From assembly GCF_009812055.1 (NCBI RefSeq), contig NZ_WQNH01000013.1, positions 32,654 through 96,653 on the forward strand: a stretch of 64,000 bases of DNA, in the 5' to 3' direction. The first letter of the stretch is position 1. Every line of letters starts with the position of its first letter. Shown here piece after piece: positions 1-7,573 of the stretch. The notes beneath the pieces were generated by a model that was not told the origin of the DNA, ran no database searches, and saw only the letters and a list, made by a program, of their open reading frames with translations. Both the position numbers and the translations under genes were made by a program. The stretch comes from Chelativorans xinjiangensis. GTDB taxonomy: Bacteria; Pseudomonadota; Alphaproteobacteria; Rhizobiales; Rhizobiaceae.

Positions 1-316
1 AGGCCCACAATCTGCGTCCATTGATTGTAAGCTGGTGGTGGGTAGGCGCTACCGAGAGCCCGAAGAATCTCTGGATTCGGCCGTCTTCGGCTGTGTGAAC
101 GAATGGGCTCAGCGGGGAGTGTTGGATAACCGCCGCTGCCGCTTCGACTGTTGTGTCGAGCGCCTGCGCGAGCTGAGCGGTCGTCACTGGCTCGCCCCTC
201 GCCAATTCCCGAAGGAGCGCGATTCCGGCTTGTTGCTCCTCGGGGGAAAGTGCCGGGAAGTGGCCGCATGCCGCCTCCCACAGTTCGTCCGCCGTGGTGA
301 TCTCGTTGCGTGTCAT
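1..316 (-). CDS. merB: MerB-like organomercurial lyase, N-terminal part (cut by window start)
   Basis: Reading leftwards from ATG at 316, about 105 codons run off the window edge. The product has the N-terminal helical/winged-helix domain of MerB followed by the start of the lyase core: GRIQRFFGLSVAPTHHQLTI near residues 79-98 parallels the GRI..GLTL.PTPHR segment of known MerB. The catalytic Cys and Asp lie beyond the window and cannot be checked. GGAG sits about 7 nt before the ATG. MerB cleaves C-Hg bonds so that MerA can reduce the released Hg(II); its place downstream of the mer genes fits. A short palindrome CTCCCT-TG-AGGGAG lies just upstream. Identity is by remembered family pattern. 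Confidence 0.75.
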   Translation of the reverse strand, partial: MTRNEITTADELWEAACGHFPALSPEEQQAGIALLRELARGEPVTTAQLAQALDTTVEAAAAVIQHSPLSPFVHTAEDGRIQRFFGLSVAPTHHQLTINGRRLWA

Positions 317-461
317 AGTTCGTCTCCCTTCCTCGACACTCCCTTGAGGGAGCCATCCGAGCCACCCGTCGTCCTCTCGCTACTTGCGATGCGGGCACGC
401 TGGGTGGTGTGAGCGGCATCTCACCGCAAATGGAAATGCCCGTCTTGAAGCAGATTAGCGC

Positions 462-1292
462 TTACGCAGGCAATTGCCGTGGAGGAGCAAAAAAGCGAGC
501 GCGGAAGGCACCCGGCGATATGCCGACCAGCCGCCGAAACGTGTTGGTGAAATGGCTCTGATCTGCAAAGCCCGCGTCGAGCGCGATCTCGGAGAGCGAA
601 TCCTGTGAAGCCGTCAGCCGATGGCAGCCGAACTCAATCCGCCGCTGGCGGATATAGTGGCCGACCGTACAGCCGAAGCGTCGGCGGAACTCGCGGGCGA
701 GATGCACGTGATGGACGCCGGCCGTCCGCGCCAGGCTCTCGAGCGTGTGATGGCGGCGAAATTCGTCGTGGATCTGCTCCTGGACGCGCGCTAGCCATGA
801 CGGTGCGGCATCGCGCACTTCAAGGCTCGGCCGACCGTCAAGCTCGCCAAGCAGATCGATCAGGGTGTTTTCTATGGATGTGGAAGACAGATCGTCTCCC
901 AACTCCAGTTCGCTCCGCAGTTGGAAGGCAAGCCAGTGGGGCGGCGGGCGGCGCGTAGCATTCAAGCGTTCGAAGTCCAGGGTGTCGACAGCGGCCCCAA
1001 CGACAGTCGGATCGATATCGACTGTCAGGCAAAGACTGCCTGCGTCCGAGACGCGGGCGCCATAAACCTCTGCGGGCGGCTGGAACATAAGGGACGCCGG
1101 ACCACAGGTGAGCCGTGTGTGGCCCCAGTCCACCTCGTAGCCTCCCTCTAGCGTGAGGCAAATCCGTGCCCACCGCAGCGACTCAACCGAGATGAAGGCG
1201 GCCGCGCAATAAACGGTTTCGTGAACCCTGAATCCGGTTGCATCGAGCGTTTTGAGCGGATGCACGCAATCGACGGGATTTAGATCATTCAT
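462..1292 (-). CDS. AraC-family transcriptional regulator
   Basis: 276 aa from ATG at 1292; a GTG at 1316 would add eight residues. The N-terminal ~165 residues look like a cupin-type sensor domain. The C-terminal ~100 residues hold two helix-turn-helix units, ending in the AraC signature: SLSEIALDAGFADQSHFTNTFRRLVGISPGAFR. (See residues 220-265.) The start lies 9 nt after the stop of the merA remnant, so the two may be translationally coupled. It sits inside the mercury locus between merB and the reductase genes, yet AraC proteins are not standard mer regulators, so its role there is open. The ligand is unknown. Confidence 0.85.
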   Translation of the reverse strand: MNDLNPVDCVHPLKTLDATGFRVHETVYCAAAFISVESLRWARICLTLEGGYEVDWGHTRLTCGPASLMFQPPAEVYGARVSDAGSLCLTVDIDPTVVGAAVDTLDFERLNATRRPPPHWLAFQLRSELELGDDLSSTSIENTLIDLLGELDGRPSLEVRDAAPSWLARVQEQIHDEFRRHHTLESLARTAGVHHVHLAREFRRRFGCTVGHYIRQRRIEFGCHRLTASQDSLSEIALDAGFADQSHFTNTFRRLVGISPGAFRARFFAPPRQLPA

Positions 1293-1300
1293 AACATTCG

Positions 1301-1483
1301 CTACGCCGCGCTGCACGAGAGCTGCTTGACGTCCTTTGTGAAGGTGATGGCGGCAGGTCTCAGTTCCGCGGCCTTTGTCAGATGGGGATGGAAGCCCTCG
1401 ACGAAATCGTGAACCCTGAGCCCGAAGCGGATGGCGAGCGTCGCTCCCTGGATAATCTCGCCAGCCCCGGCGACAAGTTCAGA
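1301..1483 (-). pseudogene. Mercuric reductase C-terminal remnant
   Basis: About 60 codons match the C-terminal end of MerA: ELVAGAGEIIQGATLAIRFG, then FHPHLT, FTKDVKQ and a final SCSAA. Intact MerA ends in SCCAG with a vicinal Cys pair that hands Hg(II) to the active site. Here the second Cys reads Ser. No flavin or NADPH domain precedes it, so it cannot be a functional enzyme. It lies directly before the AraC gene and suggests a second merA copy was lost by deletion or recombination. An upstream ATG at 1501 keeps the frame open but adds only non-homologous residues. Confidence 0.7.
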
Positions 1484-1546
1484 ACGTCGATCATGGCGCA
1501 TATGCCGGGTCCTTGGGGTCAGTCCGTCAGCGCGTGTCCAATCTTC

Positions 1547-2902
1547 CTAGACCATCGAACCGATGTCGGATGCAAAGCTGGGATAGGCGAAGATGATGCC
1601 CTTGATCTTGTTCGCGGTCAGGCCTGCAGCCATCGCCATTGCGAAAAGGTTGATCTGTTCCTCGGCGCCGGGGCCGATCAGATGCGCGCCCAGGATCTTT
1701 CCGGTCCCCTTTTCAACCAGAACCTTGTAGGCGGTGTGCTTGGCGCCCACGCGCAGTGACGAGTACCAGCCCGCCGTTTTGTCGAAATGGGTGTCGAAAT
1801 CCAATCCCTTGTCGCGTGCTGCGGCTTCGGAAAGCCCGACAGAGGCCACCTGCGGCAGTGTGAAGACGACGCTTGGGATCGGCGGATAATTCACCTCACG
1901 CTCATCCTTGCCGGCAAGCAGGTTCTTGCCGACAATCCGGCCTTCGTTGGCTGAGACAGGGGTGAGGTTCGGACCGCTGTCCGCACAATCGCCCGCGGCA
2001 TAGATGGCGGGGTTGGTGGTGCGCATGAAGGGACTGACCTTGATACCCTTGCGGCTATACTCAACGCCAGCGGCTTCGAGATTGAGATGGTCGATATTGG
2101 GCACGCGACCGGTTGCGTGAACCACCAGGTCGCAGCCGACAGTCTCAACGCCTGTCGGCGTCTCGTAGGTGACCGTGAAACCTGTGCCATTCTTCTCGAT
2201 CTTTAGAACTTTGGCCTCCGTCCGCAGATCGATGCCGAGATCGGCTGTGGCTTCGGACAGGATGGCAACCAAGTCCGGATCGAAATTCCCCAGCGGCCGC
2301 TCCATCATTTCCAGAACCGTCACTTCGCGCGCACCCGCGCGCTTGGCGATATGGGCGAATTCCATCGCGATGAATCCGCCGCCAACGAACACGGCCCTGT
2401 CCGGCCGTTCGGGCAGTTCAAGGAAATCGGTGCTGGTCGCCAGCAATTCCTCGCCGGGGATGTTCAGCGTCATTGGCCGGGCGCCGGTGGCGATATGAAA
2501 GTGCCGTGCCGACAGGGTCTCACCATTCACCTCAATCCTGTCACGCCCGGTGAAGCGCGCCTCGCCGTGCAACACGGTAATGCCGGCTTTCTCCAGCCCG
2601 CCCTCGATGCGGCCGGGCATCGCGTCGGTGAAGGTGCGCTTGAAGGCGATCATGTTCGGCCAGTCGATGGAGGTCTGTGCCTCCAGCCCCTTGCCGTCAA
2701 GGCTGCGGGCCCATTCGACCCCCTCGGTCACAGCGATCAGCATTTTTTTGGGATCGCAGCCCCGCAACGCGCAGGTGCCGCCAAAGGGCAGGCTGTCGAT
2801 GCTGGCAACCGACCAGCCAGCGTTGGCAGCCATCCGAGCGACACCGTTTCCACCCGTCCCACCTCCGATCACGATCAGATCGAACCTTTTGGTATCGCTC
2901 AT
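1547..2902 (-). CDS. Class I pyridine nucleotide-disulfide oxidoreductase (glutathione-reductase-like)
   Basis: 451 aa from ATG at 2902, with AGAGG five nt upstream. It has an N-terminal FAD fold (VIGGGTGGNG, residues 11-20), the redox pair GGTCALRGC (Cys44/Cys49), a central NAD(P) fold (VFVGGGFIAMEFA) and a FAD-binding YAAGD near the C-terminal third. The C-terminal dimerisation domain ends AYPSFASDI where glutathione and lipoamide reductases carry the His-Pro-Thr...Glu base pair, so the usual catalytic His is missing. It also lacks the MerA-type terminal Cys pair. It is probably a redox partner in the metal-stress locus; the electron acceptor is unknown. Confidence 0.8.
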   Translation of the reverse strand: MSDTKRFDLIVIGGGTGGNGVARMAANAGWSVASIDSLPFGGTCALRGCDPKKMLIAVTEGVEWARSLDGKGLEAQTSIDWPNMIAFKRTFTDAMPGRIEGGLEKAGITVLHGEARFTGRDRIEVNGETLSARHFHIATGARPMTLNIPGEELLATSTDFLELPERPDRAVFVGGGFIAMEFAHIAKRAGAREVTVLEMMERPLGNFDPDLVAILSEATADLGIDLRTEAKVLKIEKNGTGFTVTYETPTGVETVGCDLVVHATGRVPNIDHLNLEAAGVEYSRKGIKVSPFMRTTNPAIYAAGDCADSGPNLTPVSANEGRIVGKNLLAGKDEREVNYPPIPSVVFTLPQVASVGLSEAAARDKGLDFDTHFDKTAGWYSSLRVGAKHTAYKVLVEKGTGKILGAHLIGPGAEEQINLFAMAMAAGLTANKIKGIIFAYPSFASDIGSMV

Positions 2903-3072
2903 GTTTTTCCTCTTTCGACCCGTTGCAGCTGTTAGACCGCATTCATGCACTTTCAGACGATACAATTTCAGGTTTGTTGTGGGCTTCCCGACTGCCTGGC
3001 GCTTATGTGGAATGGCAGATGTTACACTCACTGCCTTCTTTTCATGAAAGCTGCCACCGTTCTGGCGAAAGC

Positions 3073-3330
3073 CTAATTATGCTGGCCATGAAGGGGATGC
3101 GTGACGGCACCGTTGCGAACATCGCTGGCGCTCGATCGCGCACTATGGCGCCACAGAATGATTCCGATGACGGCCAGGACCGCAGCGGCAAGCCAGGAGA
3201 AGCCGCCACCGACAAGCCAACTGGCGAGGCTGGCAAAACTGATCGCCCCGGTCGCGGCAAGCACCAGCGTGCCGCAACAGACGATCTTTGCAGCCAGCCC
3301 TGCAAGACCATAGCCGTGCGAAGGTTCCAT
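3073..3330 (-). CDS. Small Cys-Cys membrane protein of the mer operon, possible Hg(II) transporter
   Basis: 85 aa with GGAGGAAGAA directly before the ATG at 3330. Two hydrophobic segments (about residues 8-33 and 38-60) are joined by a short Gly/Ser turn. The first contains a vicinal Cys18-Cys19 pair, the arrangement used for Hg(II) uptake by MerT and MerF. The sequence is not clearly MerF, MerE or MerC. It lies 9 nt downstream of merA and ends in a basic, cytoplasmic-looking tail (RHSARSSASDVRN). A mercury transport role is inferred from topology, Cys placement and operon position. Confidence 0.6.
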   Translation of the reverse strand: MEPSHGYGLAGLAAKIVCCGTLVLAATGAISFASLASWLVGGGFSWLAAAVLAVIGIILWRHSARSSASDVRNGAVTHPLHGQHN

Positions 3331-3339
3331 TTCTTCCTC

Positions 3340-4764
3340 CTATCCGGCGCAGCAAGACAGCTTCGCCACATCTTTGCCAAAGCCCTGCGCGGCCAGTTTC
3401 AGCCCTTCAACCGTGGTTAGATAAGGAAAGATCGTCTCGCCTAGTTCCCGTGTCGTCATGCCGTGCTTGATGGCCAGTACCACCGTCTGGATGCTGTCAG
3501 CGCCCTCGGGTGCAAGGATCTGCCCACCAAGCAGCCTGTCGGTCTTGGCATCGGCGACCAGCTTGATGAGCCCGCGCGTGTCGCGCGCAGCCAGCGCCCG
3601 CGGCACCTGGTCGAGCGAGACGATCGAGGTCTTGGTCGTAAAGCCTGCGGCCTTGGCAGCCTGCTCGGTCAAACCGACGCCGGCGACCTGCGGATCGGTG
3701 AACGTCACCCATGGCATGGCCGCGTTGTCATAGACGAGGTTGTCGCTGTTCAGCGCGTTTTGCGCCGCGAGCTTGGCGCCGTAGGCCGCCATGTAGACGA
3801 ACTGGTCGCGGCCGGTCACATCGCCTGCGGCATAAACCCCGGGCTTCGAGGTGCGCATCCGCTCATCGACCATGACACCGCCGTTGTCTAACAACGTGAC
3901 GCCCGCTTCGGCCAGACCCAAGCTGCTTGTGTTTGGCGACCGCCCAGTGGTGACGAGAACCTGTTCGGCACCGATCAACTGCTCTTCGCCATCGACGGCC
4001 ACGGTGAGCTCCACTCCGTAATCTGTCTGCACGATTCTGTGGTAGGCGAGACCCGTCGCTGTGGTGATCCCTTCATCGCGGAGGTGACCGATCAGGGCCG
4101 CCGAGACTTCCGGCTCGGCTTCCGGCAGCAGGCGACGGCGGGTTACGAGCATTACTTCCGTCCCGGCGCGCGCGAACATCTGCGCCAGTTCGCAGCCGAT
4201 ATAGCCACCGCCAATCACCAGCAGAGAGCGCGGCAGTGTTTTGAGTTCGAGTGCTGTCGTGCTGGTGAGGTAGGGTACGTCCGCGATACCGGGGATATCC
4301 GGCAGGGCCGGCGAAGCGCCGGTCGTGATGATGATCTTGTCGGCCGGGATCGCGGCGCCGTTCACCAATACGCCCTGCCCGCTCAGGCGTGCAAGACCCT
4401 CAAGATAGGCAATCCCGTTATATTCGGGCAGCAGGTCGGCATATTTCTTCTGCCGCAGGGTTGTGACCAGATCATCCTTTGCTCCGATGAGTTGGGCCCA
4501 GTCAACGACGTTAGCCTCGCCGGCAAGGCCGGGAAAGCGATGCGCTGCGCGCGCTCCGTGCAGCGCCTCGGCGGCGCGGATCATCGTCTTTGACGGCACG
4601 CAGCCGACATTGACGCAAGTGCCGCCGATCGTGCCGTGGCCGATGAGCGCGACCTGCGCGCCCAGTTCAGCGGCCGTGATTGCGGCTGAAAAGCCGGCGG
4701 AACCGGCGCCAATCACCGCCAGGTCATAGCGGCCGTTGGCCTTTGGCGCACAGCAATCAGACAT
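3340..4764 (-). CDS. merA: Mercuric reductase
   Basis: 474 aa; ATG at 4764 preceded by GGGAG. MerA reduces Hg(II) to Hg(0) with NADPH in the cytoplasm. It has FAD fold VIGAGSAGFSAA (residues 18-29), active-site pair GGTCVNVGC (Cys50/Cys55), NADPH fold VIGGGYIGCELAQMF, YAAGDVTG, and the MerA C-terminal signature FPYLTTVEGLKLAAQ ending in Cys471-Cys472. It is the short form without the N-terminal heavy-metal-associated domain, although the first residues MSDCC keep a Cys pair. It lies between the merF-like gene and the small Cys-Cys membrane gene, under the MerR-type promoter at 5419-5449. Confidence 0.95.
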   Translation of the reverse strand: MSDCCAPKANGRYDLAVIGAGSAGFSAAITAAELGAQVALIGHGTIGGTCVNVGCVPSKTMIRAAEALHGARAAHRFPGLAGEANVVDWAQLIGAKDDLVTTLRQKKYADLLPEYNGIAYLEGLARLSGQGVLVNGAAIPADKIIITTGASPALPDIPGIADVPYLTSTTALELKTLPRSLLVIGGGYIGCELAQMFARAGTEVMLVTRRRLLPEAEPEVSAALIGHLRDEGITTATGLAYHRIVQTDYGVELTVAVDGEEQLIGAEQVLVTTGRSPNTSSLGLAEAGVTLLDNGGVMVDERMRTSKPGVYAAGDVTGRDQFVYMAAYGAKLAAQNALNSDNLVYDNAAMPWVTFTDPQVAGVGLTEQAAKAAGFTTKTSIVSLDQVPRALAARDTRGLIKLVADAKTDRLLGGQILAPEGADSIQTVVLAIKHGMTTRELGETIFPYLTTVEGLKLAAQGFGKDVAKLSCCAG

Positions 4765-4774
4765 GGGAACTCCC

Positions 4775-4996
4775 TCAATGTTTTCCGTTATGGGAAGGCG
4801 GCCGGCGCCGCCACAGATCGTAAGCAACCACGGCAACGAAGAGGACAAGGATGGGCGTCAACACGTAGATCGTCGTGCCCATCAGCACCGAGACACTGAC
4901 TAGGCCGGTGGCGATCAACAGCGCTGGCCCGATGCAGCACACCACCGCAATCAGCATACCGGCCAAGCCAACGCCAAAGAGCGACTTGTCGCTCAT
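4775..4996 (-). CDS. merF: MerF-like mercury transporter
   Basis: 73 aa, two transmembrane segments (residues 8-30 and 40-62). A vicinal Cys20-Cys21 pair with Pro close by (VVCCIGPALL) lies in the first segment, as in MerF and MerT. The tail WRRRPPSHNGKH is basic and presumably cytoplasmic; it lacks the second Cys pair seen in some MerF proteins. Expected role: carry Hg(II) from periplasmic MerP across the inner membrane to MerA, whose gene starts 10 nt downstream. GGGAGCTGATGCC precedes the start. The MerF assignment is by topology and motif; another small mer transporter is the alternative. Confidence 0.75.
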   Translation of the reverse strand: MSDKSLFGVGLAGMLIAVVCCIGPALLIATGLVSVSVLMGTTIYVLTPILVLFVAVVAYDLWRRRPPSHNGKH

Positions 4997-5000
4997 GGCA

Positions 5001-5357
5001 TCAGCTCCCTAAGGGGCGGGCCGGGAATCCCCGTTGTGTCGGCACAGCTGCAATGGCCTCGATTGTGGTAACGGCCGGGTCATAGACCACAGTGACCTGC
5101 TGGCTGGCAAAGTCGATCGTAACCGACCTGACGCCCTCGACCCGTTCCATCGCCCCCCGCACGATAAACAGGCAGGACGCGCAATACATGTTCTCAAAGG
5201 CAAAGGTCTGCAGCCGTTCCGACGCCGCGGCCTGTGTCAGTGCAGCCTGGCCGGACGACGTGGGCACGGAGGGGGCTGACCCAGTCGATGCGAAAGCCAG
5301 GATGACAAGCCCGCCCAAGCCAAGCATGGCAACGGCGATTCTCGCGCGATTTCGCAT
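5001..5357 (-). CDS. merP: Periplasmic mercury-binding protein, MerP-like, with long N-terminal spacer
   Basis: 118 aa from ATG at 5357, chosen for AAAGGAGAAAGGAC just upstream. An N-terminal hydrophobic segment (residues 7-24) acts as signal or anchor, followed by a ~25-residue Ser/Ala/Thr-rich linker. A heavy-metal-associated domain with the Cys59-x-x-Cys62 site (NMYCASCLF) covers residues 50-118. MerP captures Hg(II) in the periplasm. The linker is longer than in classic MerP, so this copy may be membrane tethered. It is the first gene after the MerR-type promoter and lies 4 nt from the merF-like gene. Confidence 0.8.
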   Translation of the reverse strand: MRNRARIAVAMLGLGGLVILAFASTGSAPSVPTSSGQAALTQAAASERLQTFAFENMYCASCLFIVRGAMERVEGVRSVTIDFASQQVTVVYDPAVTTIEAIAAVPTQRGFPARPLGS

Positions 5358-5418
5358 GTCCTTTCTCCTTTTGCGGGTCGCCAAGGGTACGAGCGCCCGC
5401 AAGGTTCCTATTCCATGA

Positions 5419-5449
5419 AGGATACACCCTGTATTAAGTACAGGGTCAA
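5419..5449 (-). promoter_or_regulatory. MerR-type promoter/operator for merP-merF-merA
   Basis: On the minus strand TTGACC (5444-5449) and TATCCT (5419-5424) are separated by exactly 19 bp. That spacer holds the dyad CTGTA-CTTAA-TACAG. An over-long 19-bp spacer with a dyad is the hallmark of promoters remodelled by MerR-family activators. The merP ATG is 61 nt downstream of the -10 box. Confidence 0.85.
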
Positions 5450-5465
5450 GCGACTTCTCGACAAG

Positions 5466-5494
5466 GAAAACACCCGCGGCATCGAGACCGCGGG
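5466..5494 (-). terminator. Probable rho-independent terminator after merT-merP
   Basis: CCCGCGG (5473-5479) and CCGCGGG (5488-5494) form a perfect 7-bp GC-rich stem with an 8-nt loop. On the minus strand it is followed by TGTTTTCC, a weak U tract. It lies between the stop of the upstream merP and the next mer promoter. Confidence 0.6.
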
Positions 5495-5555
5495 CGGCAC
5501 TTGGCTTGGCCGAAGACGGGATTCCAAACGGGGATAGGCAGCACCGTGGACTGCC

Positions 5556-5879
5556 TCAATCGCCGGTATTGAGGGCGAGCCTGGAGGGGTATCCGGCGTT
5601 CGTAGTGGCATTGATAAGGGCGTCGACATTGGTGACATCATCATCGAAGACGACGGTGGCGCTCACCGGCGGAGATATGCTGTAGTTCTCCACGACATCG
5701 ACGCTTGTAACGCCCGGCACCCGCTGCAATACGGTGCGCACGATCGGAACGCACAAGGCGCATGTCGCGTTTTCGACGCCCAAGGTGACGGTTCTTTCCG
5801 CGGCATACCCGGCAACAGGCGAGAGCAGTGCGAGGGACGCGACAGTGATGGCCGCGCGGCGAACGAAGGAAATCCTCAT
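5556..5879 (-). CDS. merP: Second MerP-like periplasmic metal-binding protein
   Basis: 107 aa from ATG at 5879, preceded by GGAAGGAGAGG. A Sec signal peptide (RRAAITVASLALLSPVAGYA, likely cleaved after AYA or AGYAA around residue 26) precedes one heavy-metal-associated domain. Its metal site is Cys40-x-x-Cys43 (ENATCALCV), a variant of the GMTC..C core with Ala-Thr. Expected role: periplasmic Hg(II) capture and hand-over to MerT, encoded 28 nt upstream. It is quite different from the MerP at 5001-5357, so the locus has two non-identical mercury chaperones, each in its own transcription unit. Confidence 0.85.
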   Translation of the reverse strand: MRISFVRRAAITVASLALLSPVAGYAAERTVTLGVENATCALCVPIVRTVLQRVPGVTSVDVVENYSISPPVSATVVFDDDVTNVDALINATTNAGYPSRLALNTGD

Positions 5880-5907
5880 ATATTCCTCTCCTTCCAAATG
5901 GCGCCGA

Positions 5908-6315
5908 TCAGAGGAAGTAGACGGCGAGACGGGGAAACGCATAGGCAAAGATGACGAGGACCGTAGCAAGCCAAAGGCCGATCCTTGCTATCCGGGTTGA
6001 CCTCGGGCTGGCGCAGTAGCCGCCTTCGGCGCAGGCTTTCTTTGCCTTCCAATAAACCGCGTAATAGCCGTAGGCGAGGAAGGCCGCCGTCACCGCGATG
6101 AAGTAGGGCTGGTAAGGTTCCAACGCCGTCAGATTGCCGATCCAAGCGCCGCTGACGCCAAGCATGAAAAGGGCAAAAGGCAACACGCAGCAGCTCGATG
6201 CTGCAATCGCTCCGAAAATTCCGCCGACGGCGGCAAACTTGGATCCCCTGACGGCATTTTCGCCACCGTCGATCCCGCGCACGGGATCCAGGGAGGCGTC
6301 GTGGACATCATTCAT
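5908..6315 (-). CDS. merT: Mercuric transport protein MerT
   Basis: 135 aa inner-membrane protein with three predicted transmembrane segments. The first carries the vicinal pair Cys42-Cys43 in ASSCCVLPF. The loop after helix 2 holds the second Cys pair, KKACAEGGYCASP, as in MerT. A hydrophilic N-terminal extension of about 25 residues is longer than in Tn501 MerT. It is first in a two-gene unit with merP and is read from the MerR-type promoter at 6352-6382, divergent from merR. Confidence 0.9.
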   Translation of the reverse strand: MNDVHDASLDPVRGIDGGENAVRGSKFAAVGGIFGAIAASSCCVLPFALFMLGVSGAWIGNLTALEPYQPYFIAVTAAFLAYGYYAVYWKAKKACAEGGYCASPRSTRIARIGLWLATVLVIFAYAFPRLAVYFL

Positions 6316-6351
6316 TGTCCAAACCTTCGTGACAGTTATTCAGTCCCATGG

Positions 6352-6382
6352 TACATAACGCCTGTACCAACTACAGGCTCAA
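6352..6382 (-). promoter_or_regulatory. MerR-type promoter/operator between merT and merR
   Basis: On the minus strand TTGAGC (6377-6382) and TATGTA (6352-6357) are 19 bp apart. The spacer contains the dyad CTGTA-GTTGG-TACAG. The -10 box lies 37 nt before the merT ATG, and merR starts 16 nt away on the other strand. This is the classical site for MerR autorepression and merT activation. Confidence 0.85.
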
Positions 6383-6397
6383 GACGGAAATTGCGCC

Positions 6398-6811
6398 ATG
6401 TCAGAACACGCTTCCGTGAAGGGGTTGCAGCGCAGCGCGCTTTCCAAGCGAACCGGCTGCCACCTCGAGACCATTCGTTACTACGAGAACATCGGCCTCA
6501 TGCCGGAGCCGCCGCGCAGTCCCAAGGGGTATCGTCTCTATGACGAGACCCATGTTCGACGCCTGCGCTTCATCCTGCGCAGCCGGGAGCTTGGCTTTGG
6601 CATCGACGAGATCCGCGGCTTGCTGGACCTCGTCGACCGCAAGTGTCAGACTTGCGCCGAGATCCAGGAACGGACAAAGCCGCATCTGGCGGAAATCAGG
6701 GCCAAGATCGCCGACCTTCGGCGCATCGAAAGGCTCCTGGCCCAGACCATGGCGCAATGCTCGGGCGAAGACGTGCCGGAATGCCCGATCCTTGATGCGC
6801 TCGCAGCCTGA
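6398..6811 (+). CDS. merR: Mercury-responsive MerR regulator
   Basis: 137 aa. The N-terminal winged-helix domain (LSKRTGCHLETIRYYENIGL, about residues 15-34) is followed by a long dimerisation helix and a metal-binding loop. Cys83 (KCQTC), Cys121 (AQCSGED) and Cys129 (PECPIL) match the three Hg(II) ligands Cys82, Cys117 and Cys126 of Tn501 MerR in spacing. An extra Cys86 gives a CxxC. It is divergent from merT with the operator between, and presumably controls both mer promoters. Zn- or Cd-sensing homologues are less likely given the surrounding mer genes. Confidence 0.9.
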   Translation: MSEHASVKGLQRSALSKRTGCHLETIRYYENIGLMPEPPRSPKGYRLYDETHVRRLRFILRSRELGFGIDEIRGLLDLVDRKCQTCAEIQERTKPHLAEIRAKIADLRRIERLLAQTMAQCSGEDVPECPILDALAA

Positions 6812-6835
6812 GGCCGATGGCCGCCTTGGTATTGA

Positions 6836-7066
6836 GGCGAAGTGTGTCGCGAAGAGCAGACGCAGCAGGAGCTTCAGACATAAGAAGAGGAGGCGGAAGT
6901 TGTTTCTGGCGGTGGCGAGCGCAGCGTTATGAGCGTCACCGGTTCTGAGAATCGGATAGCGGCGGCCCACGTAGTGCTCACTCTTCAGGTGCTTGATCGC
7001 CGATCCCCGGCACAGTTCGCGCTTGATGGGTGGGTGACGCGGCGCTTCTGGCCGTCGGTGAACCAT
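6836..7066 (-). pseudogene. IS5-family transposase C-terminal remnant
   Basis: About 77 codons match the C-terminal part of IS5-type transposases: IKREL..GSAIKHLKSEHYVGRRYP, then GDAHNAALATARNNFRLL. These parallel the family's IEPVIGHLK.EHRMGRN and AGYNF segments. The catalytic Glu position reads Ala-Ile-Lys here, and no DDE domain precedes it. It lies just downstream of merR on the opposite strand, the first of a pile of transposase fragments. Confidence 0.6.
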
Positions 7067-7101
7067 CGCGAGACAGTGACCACGCCGATCGATTACTCTA
7101 C

Positions 7102-7502
7102 AAAGAGTCATGGCAGGCCAGAACACGTTTTGTCGCCCGCCTTCTGGACGGGGAAGGCATGAGCGATGTGTGCCGGGAGTTCGGCATCTCGCGCAAGACC
7201 GGCTACAAGATCTGGGGCCGCTACAAGGTGGACGGGGCTTATGCACTCTGCGACCGCTCGCGGCGGCCAGTGCGCTACGCCAACCAGCTGCCCGAGCAGG
7301 TGGAGCGGTTGATCATCGAGGCCAAGCGCGACAAGCCGCATTGGGGGGGCGCGCGCAAGATCAGGGAGCTGCTTGTGCGCAAGGTGGCCGGCGACGTGCG
7401 GGTGCCGGCCAAGAGCACGGTGCATGCCGTCCTCGACCGTCACGGCCTTGTCCAGCGCGCCCGCCAGAGGCGGCGCTGCAAGGCCGAGGGTACGCATCTG
7501 GA
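7102..7502 (+). pseudogene. IS481-family transposase N-terminal remnant
   Basis: An open stretch of about 133 codons matches the helix-turn-helix half of IS481 transposases: FVARLLDGEGMSDVCREFGI, ISRKTGYKIWGRY, ADRSRRP-like CDRSRRP, and HGLVQRARQRRRCKAEGTHL. Similarity stops where the DDE catalytic core should begin. No good start codon lies at the expected place, so both ends are damaged. It is a different lineage from the intact IS481 element at the right end of the window. Confidence 0.7.
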
Positions 7503-7573
7503 CACCTCGAAAAACCTCGCAATCGGGAACGCATTTTGATTCACTTCGCCTGGTGATTTTGTCGGAGGCGTTG

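Noticed and set aside
35..412. Plus-strand open frame of 125 codons at the window start
   Set aside because: The minus strand encodes a MerB-like N-terminus with a good ribosome site; the plus frame has no family pattern.
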